This document shows, piece after piece, positions 59,910 to 64,000 of a DNA stretch of 64,000 bases. The DNA comes from Scalesia atractyloides (lineage: Eukaryota; Streptophyta; Magnoliopsida; Asterales; Asteraceae). The stretch covers positions 80,577,978 to 80,641,977 of the forward strand of contig CAMTDV010000003.1 of the NCBI GenBank assembly GCA_947069175.1, written 5' to 3'. The notes below the pieces were generated by a model. The model saw nothing but the letters and a program-made list of their open reading frames with translations, had not been told where the DNA came from and made no database searches. Every line of letters begins with the position of its first letter. Position 1 is the stretch's first letter. The position numbers and the translations under genes are program-made.

Positions 59910-60808
59910 TAGAAAAAGGAAACCACATAAGACAAATGACCGTATAGCATTTCATTCGCGGTCATGGTTCGCAAAAGATAAACAATTTATCACATAGCTT
60001 AAGATACATTTGAAAAGAGTGTAACATTATTAATTTCATAAAAAACCGAATCTCGCCCGAATGGAGATTGAGTACGGGTGAGATCGAATCTTATATGCAT
60101 GAGCATCCAAATGTTACTAACCTCCCGAAAACATATCAAAAACCATACAACTACCCCTCTCTCGGCACTTTAATTGTCCTCAAGTAAACCAAAGTGCCTA
60201 AATGTGAGCCAACATTGAGTGTAAATCTAAAGATAAAACAGCTTGAACATGGCAGAATTAACGGTTGACGATCTTAAAAATCGGATGTTTAATAACAATG
60301 TTAACCAACCCTCATCCCCACACTCAATGTTGGACTTCACCAAACTCGCTAAGAAAGAACTTGCATGTACTTAATCTACCCACATAATGAAACAATTATC
60401 ACCATCAGAACTCAAGTCTGACCCAGTTTATCCCAACCCGCAATTTAACCTAACATGCAACTATCATAGTATCAAACACCAAAATAAACGCAACAACTAT
60501 ATATGATGAAGATGTAAGCATAAAAGTTGCGAAAAACCATACCTTGGTGTAGATCTGTAGGAACTAGTGCACAAAAATTGAAAAATTGAAACACCGGTGA
60601 AAAGCACGGTTGAAAGGGAAAAACGGATGGTATCACTTAAAGATGGGTGAGGATTGATGTAATGAAGAAAAGGTGGAAGATTTCTGTGGATTTGGGCTAA
60701 AATGGCGATTTTTTGGTGAAAACTGGGATGTAGCCGTAATGGAAATGGTGAAGAAAGCGGGGAAATGGGTATAATATGGAGTCTAGGGTTTTTAAAGTGC
60801 AGATAGGG

Positions 60809-60861
60809 TCTCTCGCTGGCCGCGAGAGAGACATCTAAGTCTCTCGCGCCCCGCGAGTGAG
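60809..60861 (+). repeat. Bipartite GC-rich palindromic motif, copy 4
   Basis: Half one 60809-60831, TCTCTCGCTGGCCGCGAGAG core. Half two 60839-60861, CTCTCGCGCCCCGCGAG core. Confidence 0.8.
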
Positions 60862-60883
60862 TGATGGTTCCGGTGATTGTTGA

Positions 60884-60935
60884 CCTCTCGCGGGCCGCGA
60901 CCGAGGAGGCCTATGCCTCTGCGCCCGCGAGAGGC
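60884..60935 (+). repeat. Bipartite GC-rich palindromic motif, copy 5
   Basis: Half one 60884-60906, CCTCTCGCGGGCCGCGACCG core. Half two 60915-60935, with CTGCGCCCGCGAGAGG. Confidence 0.8.
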
Positions 60936-61226
60936 TTGTTTTCATAGAAAGTTTCCAATTGTTTCAAGTTTCATGCCTTAGGATAATTTTTGAAAGCTTA
61001 ATGTTGGCTATTTTAGCTTAAGGAACCACCCCCGCTTTACCGAATTTATCAAACGTACCTGCAATTTTCCGCTCTCCATCAATGATGCGTGATATGACCT
61101 ACAAAAACCAACTAAGCCGACCCATACACAAACACACACAATACGAAACATGGATTAAATAAAAACACGAAATGCAATTAACTACCAAACTGTAAATACT
61201 CTACACTCGAGCCGAAACCCAAGAAC

Positions 61227-62490
61227 CTACGCGGTATGAGTTGGAACTTCGAGAGGAGTCTCCTCCGTCTCGGTGGGATCTAGCGGTCCTCCGAAATAGT
61301 GTTTCAAGCGATGCCCGTTGACCTTCCACGTCCCTCCGTCAACTTCATCTTTCATCTCTATAGTTCCATACGGGAATACCTCATTTACCACATACGGGCC
61401 AGACCATTTGGACTTCAGTTTGCCCACAAACAGTTTCAATCGCGAGTTATATAAAAGCACATTGTCGCTGATTTGAAAATCTTTCACATTCTTCAATCTC
61501 CTGTCGTGCAGTGCCTTGGTTTTCCCCTTCAAGCTCCATAACCGCTCATATGCCGCGTCCCGAAGTGCTTCCAACTCGTGAATTTGAAAGAATCGTCGCT
61601 TAGCCGCTTCGGTGAGGTCCAAATTCACGGTCTTCAATGCCCACAATGCCCTATGCTCAAGTTCGACCGGGAGATGGCAGGCTTTACCGTAGACGATCAT
61701 GAAGGGCATGGTGCCTAGCGGTGTCTTATAGGCGGTGCGAAACGCCGATAAAGCATCATCCAACTTGTCGCACAGTCCTTCCGACTTTTGCCTACCGTCT
61801 TCTCAAGAATCCATTTTACCCCCCTGTCCACGTTCTCCACTTGGCCGCTCGTCTGCGGATGATAAGCGGTGGAGAGGAGGTGAGTGACACCGTAGCGCGC
61901 CAATGCCTTTTCCATAATGGCATTGCTGAAGTGCGTGTCACGGTCACTGATAATAGCTCGTGGGGTACCAAAACGGGTGAACAACTTCTTCAAGAATCAC
62001 ACCATCACTCGGGCATCATTTGTGGGTAAAGCTTGAGCTTCAACCCACTTGGAAACATAGTCAATGGCCACAAGGATGTATCGGTTCCCGCTAGAGACGG
62101 GAAACAGTCCCATGAAGTCAATCCCCCAAACATCAAAAACTTCAAGAATTTGGATCGGATGTTGGGGCCTCGTCCTTGGATGAGATGTTGCCGGTGCGCT
62201 GGCAACGATCACACGTCTTCACAAACTCTATAGCGTCTTTCACTACTGATGGCCAATAAAAATCGCAATCAAAAACCTTCTGTGCGGTGACGTGCGGACC
62301 ATGATGACCTCCTGTCAGTCCTCATGCACGTGCCTTATAATCTCCGCCTCCTCTTCTCTACTAACACAACGCCTCAGAATTCTGTATCCACCTACCCGAA
62401 ATAGAAATGGGTCGTCCCAGATATAACGCCTGACATCGCGAAAGAATTTCTTCTTCTGCTGCGTGGTCATCCCCTTCAGTACCACTCCAT
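61227..62490 (-). pseudogene. pol: Athila-type pol: RNase H end and integrase, broken
   Basis: Read on the minus strand in several frames: KKKFFRDVRRYIWDDPFLFR (about 62460-62400), the zinc module ending FVKTCDRCQRTGN (near 62220), then DVWGIDFMG with the first core Asp, IISDRDTHF with the second, and GQVENVDRG with the Glu. A TGA at 61994-61996 breaks the frame after NDARVMV. A one-base loss near 61780 shifts it again. The C-terminal 178 codons (61763-61227) are open: FRTAYKTPLG, YGKACHLPVELEHRA, a WSGPYVV block and a final HRLKHYFGG. Truncated at 62490. Confidence 0.85.
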
Positions 62491-63089
62491 TCACTTAACA
62501 AAATCGTTAAATTAGTATGAAATAACCAATGTACCCTTGTAATTTAATAACAAAAGTTTTAATACTATATTACCCAACACCACTCGTATTTGGTAATTTA
62601 ACGTTTTTTAATATCTCTTTTTTTTAAATAAAAGGGTGTAATGGTCATTGCGCACCAATTTAATGGATTTTTCAAAGTCTACGGTGAAAATGACCAAATA
62701 GATAAATTTCTAAAAACGTTTGAACTAAAAGTACTAAATAGATGAGATTTATAATTTACTTGAATATTAATCACCATTTCAAGTACCCTCTCAAAGTTTT
62801 GTAAAATTTACTCTAAATTAAAACACAATTTGAATACAAGTTTTTAACTCAATAGATTCCAGTTTTCAAACCTACCATACTTGACTGCCCTGACCAATAT
62901 CCATACTTTAATTTTCAAAAAATTCTCTTTAATGATAGTCATCATAAGAATTGTCTCTTGACAAACTGAGTCTTATGTTTACCGATTTGTGATGTAACAA
63001 ACCGAGTCCAATATGATCGTACCGGCCCAACCAAAAAATCATTTTATTTATGTGTTACTTACATAATATATATATATATATATATATAC

Positions 63090-63123
<34 letters not shown>

Positions 63124-64000
63124 TGTTGAAGGGCCATAATAATAATTTTATTCTTAAAATAACATATAGTTTTTTTAAAATATTTTATTATTTTAATATT
63201 ATAATACATTATTATTATATCTACTTTTAACATATTTTTTTTCCTTTTGTCATTTACTTTTTTGCTTTTCATAGTTTTTTTTTCTTTTTTTAAATGATAT
63301 TACCCATTCTAATATTTGCCTTTCGAAACAACATACTTCATTTCAAATATCGTTTGTTTAACATTATAATTTGTTCCGTTTCGCCGCAATGCGCGACACT
63401 AATAAAACCTAGTATACATTATTTTTCATCTTACATAATAAAGTTTTATTCCAGGATAAACTAGTAGTTAGACCTGCGGGTCAACATGTTTATAGTAAGG
63501 TGGCTAAAGCTTACAATCAACCAATTTTTTAATAACAAATTGCGAACTACAATAATGGCAAAACTTACATACATCGATTATCAAGCATTTCATTACTATA
63601 AGATAAAGTGAGTATTAATGCTTATTATCCACTACTTCATCAATCATTCTTGATAATTTCCAAAAGAAGCACCAGAAGCAAAATTCTACATAAGCAAATA
63701 GTGGGTGACTCAAGATCAGCTAAAGCACCTATTTTTGGCTGTACCAAAATGCATTTCCATCAACCAAGGGGCAACAACTCACTTCACTCCACATATAAAA
63801 ACCTATTGACGGTTAAATGTGCCAAGATGTACCCAAACATTCAAGTCTCAGTAACCTAAATCTCAAAATTTTGTAACCAGGTCTATATGTTCATGCATTT
63901 TAAAAGCAGTAGGTCCAATCCGAATGTCAAATTACAAACAAATCTAGTTAAACACTAAGATCAAGTAACATATAAAAGCAATAAAACTCATATACCATTA
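62490..64000. repeat. Duplicated segment, copy 2 (continues past the window)
   Basis: Matches 35941-37542 in the same orientation with few differences, starting at the same TTCACTTAAC. It has only one GTTTGTTGAAGG block, preceded by longer interrupted TA runs (63064-63120). It carries the same possible Helitron end (about 63381-63412). It cuts the Athila-type pol at its left edge. Confidence 0.9.

Larger units (their letters stand above)
59910..61226. other. Spacer between pol and the ORF-1-like gene
   Basis: No gene. It holds two bipartite GC-rich motifs (60809-60935). The AT-rich rest includes CCCCACACTCAATGTTGG near 60317, an inverse purine-rich phrase similar to the polypurine tract and possibly an internal one. 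Confidence 0.5.
55650..62490 (-). mobile_element. Athila-type Ty3/gypsy element, 5'-truncated
   Basis: On the minus strand come the pol end (62490-61227), a spacer, an ATHILA ORF-1-like gene (59909-58557), a polypurine tract (about 58010-57990) and a 3' LTR-like region. This is the normal Athila order. gag, protease, reverse transcriptase and the 5' LTR are gone; the element stops where the duplicated segment begins at 62490. Confidence 0.75.

Overview
This 64 kb window is plant nuclear DNA, AT-rich and dominated by transposable elements. The evidence is chromodomain Ty3/gypsy elements primed by initiator-Met tRNA, Ty1/copia relics, an Athila-type element, hAT-like and TA-targeted MITEs, possible Helitron ends, and a host gene with GT-AG introns. 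The repeat families look like those of Asteraceae; that placement is from memory of family sequences and is inference.

Layout. 1-881 holds a broken Pro-rich element-associated ORF. 1380-2080 is a 64/67-bp tandem array, followed by a decayed Tekay-like (chromovirus) gag-pol at 2341-6843 and a 3.25-kb LTR at 6881-10132. 11640-14650 is a decayed Tork-like copia relic and 15148-15429 a copia fragment on the other strand. A SIRE-like copia element (about 15440-19556, resuming at 30430) is split by an almost complete Tekay-like element on the minus strand (19557-30424), with paired 2.68-kb LTRs and a 5-bp target duplication. 30580-31880 is a decayed Tat/Athila-like gag on the minus strand.

Host genes. 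Two tandem minus-strand genes encode a membrane-anchored alpha/beta hydrolase. The first (33315-35276, five exons, 363 aa) is intact. The second (39614-44790) keeps the same five-exon structure but has two frameshifts, and intron 2 holds a truncated LTR element of the same family as the 19557-30424 element. Between and beyond them lie MITEs, a 1.5-kb duplicated segment (35941-37542 and 62490-64000), two MITE-like elements sitting in TA microsatellites, a small LTR element (49413-51030) and a hAT-like MITE (51733-52413). The right end is a decayed Athila-type element on the minus strand (about 55650-62490), truncated at the second copy of the duplicated segment.

Most notable. All three LTRs of the minus-strand Tekay-like family carry tRNA-like modules with good A-box and B-box matches, in a conserved arrangement: one antisense module, then three or four sense modules repeated every 160-170 bp. 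Separately, a bipartite GC-rich palindromic motif occurs five times, in the LTR of an unrelated Tekay-like element and in the Athila-type element. All sequence comparisons were made by eye; no searches were run.
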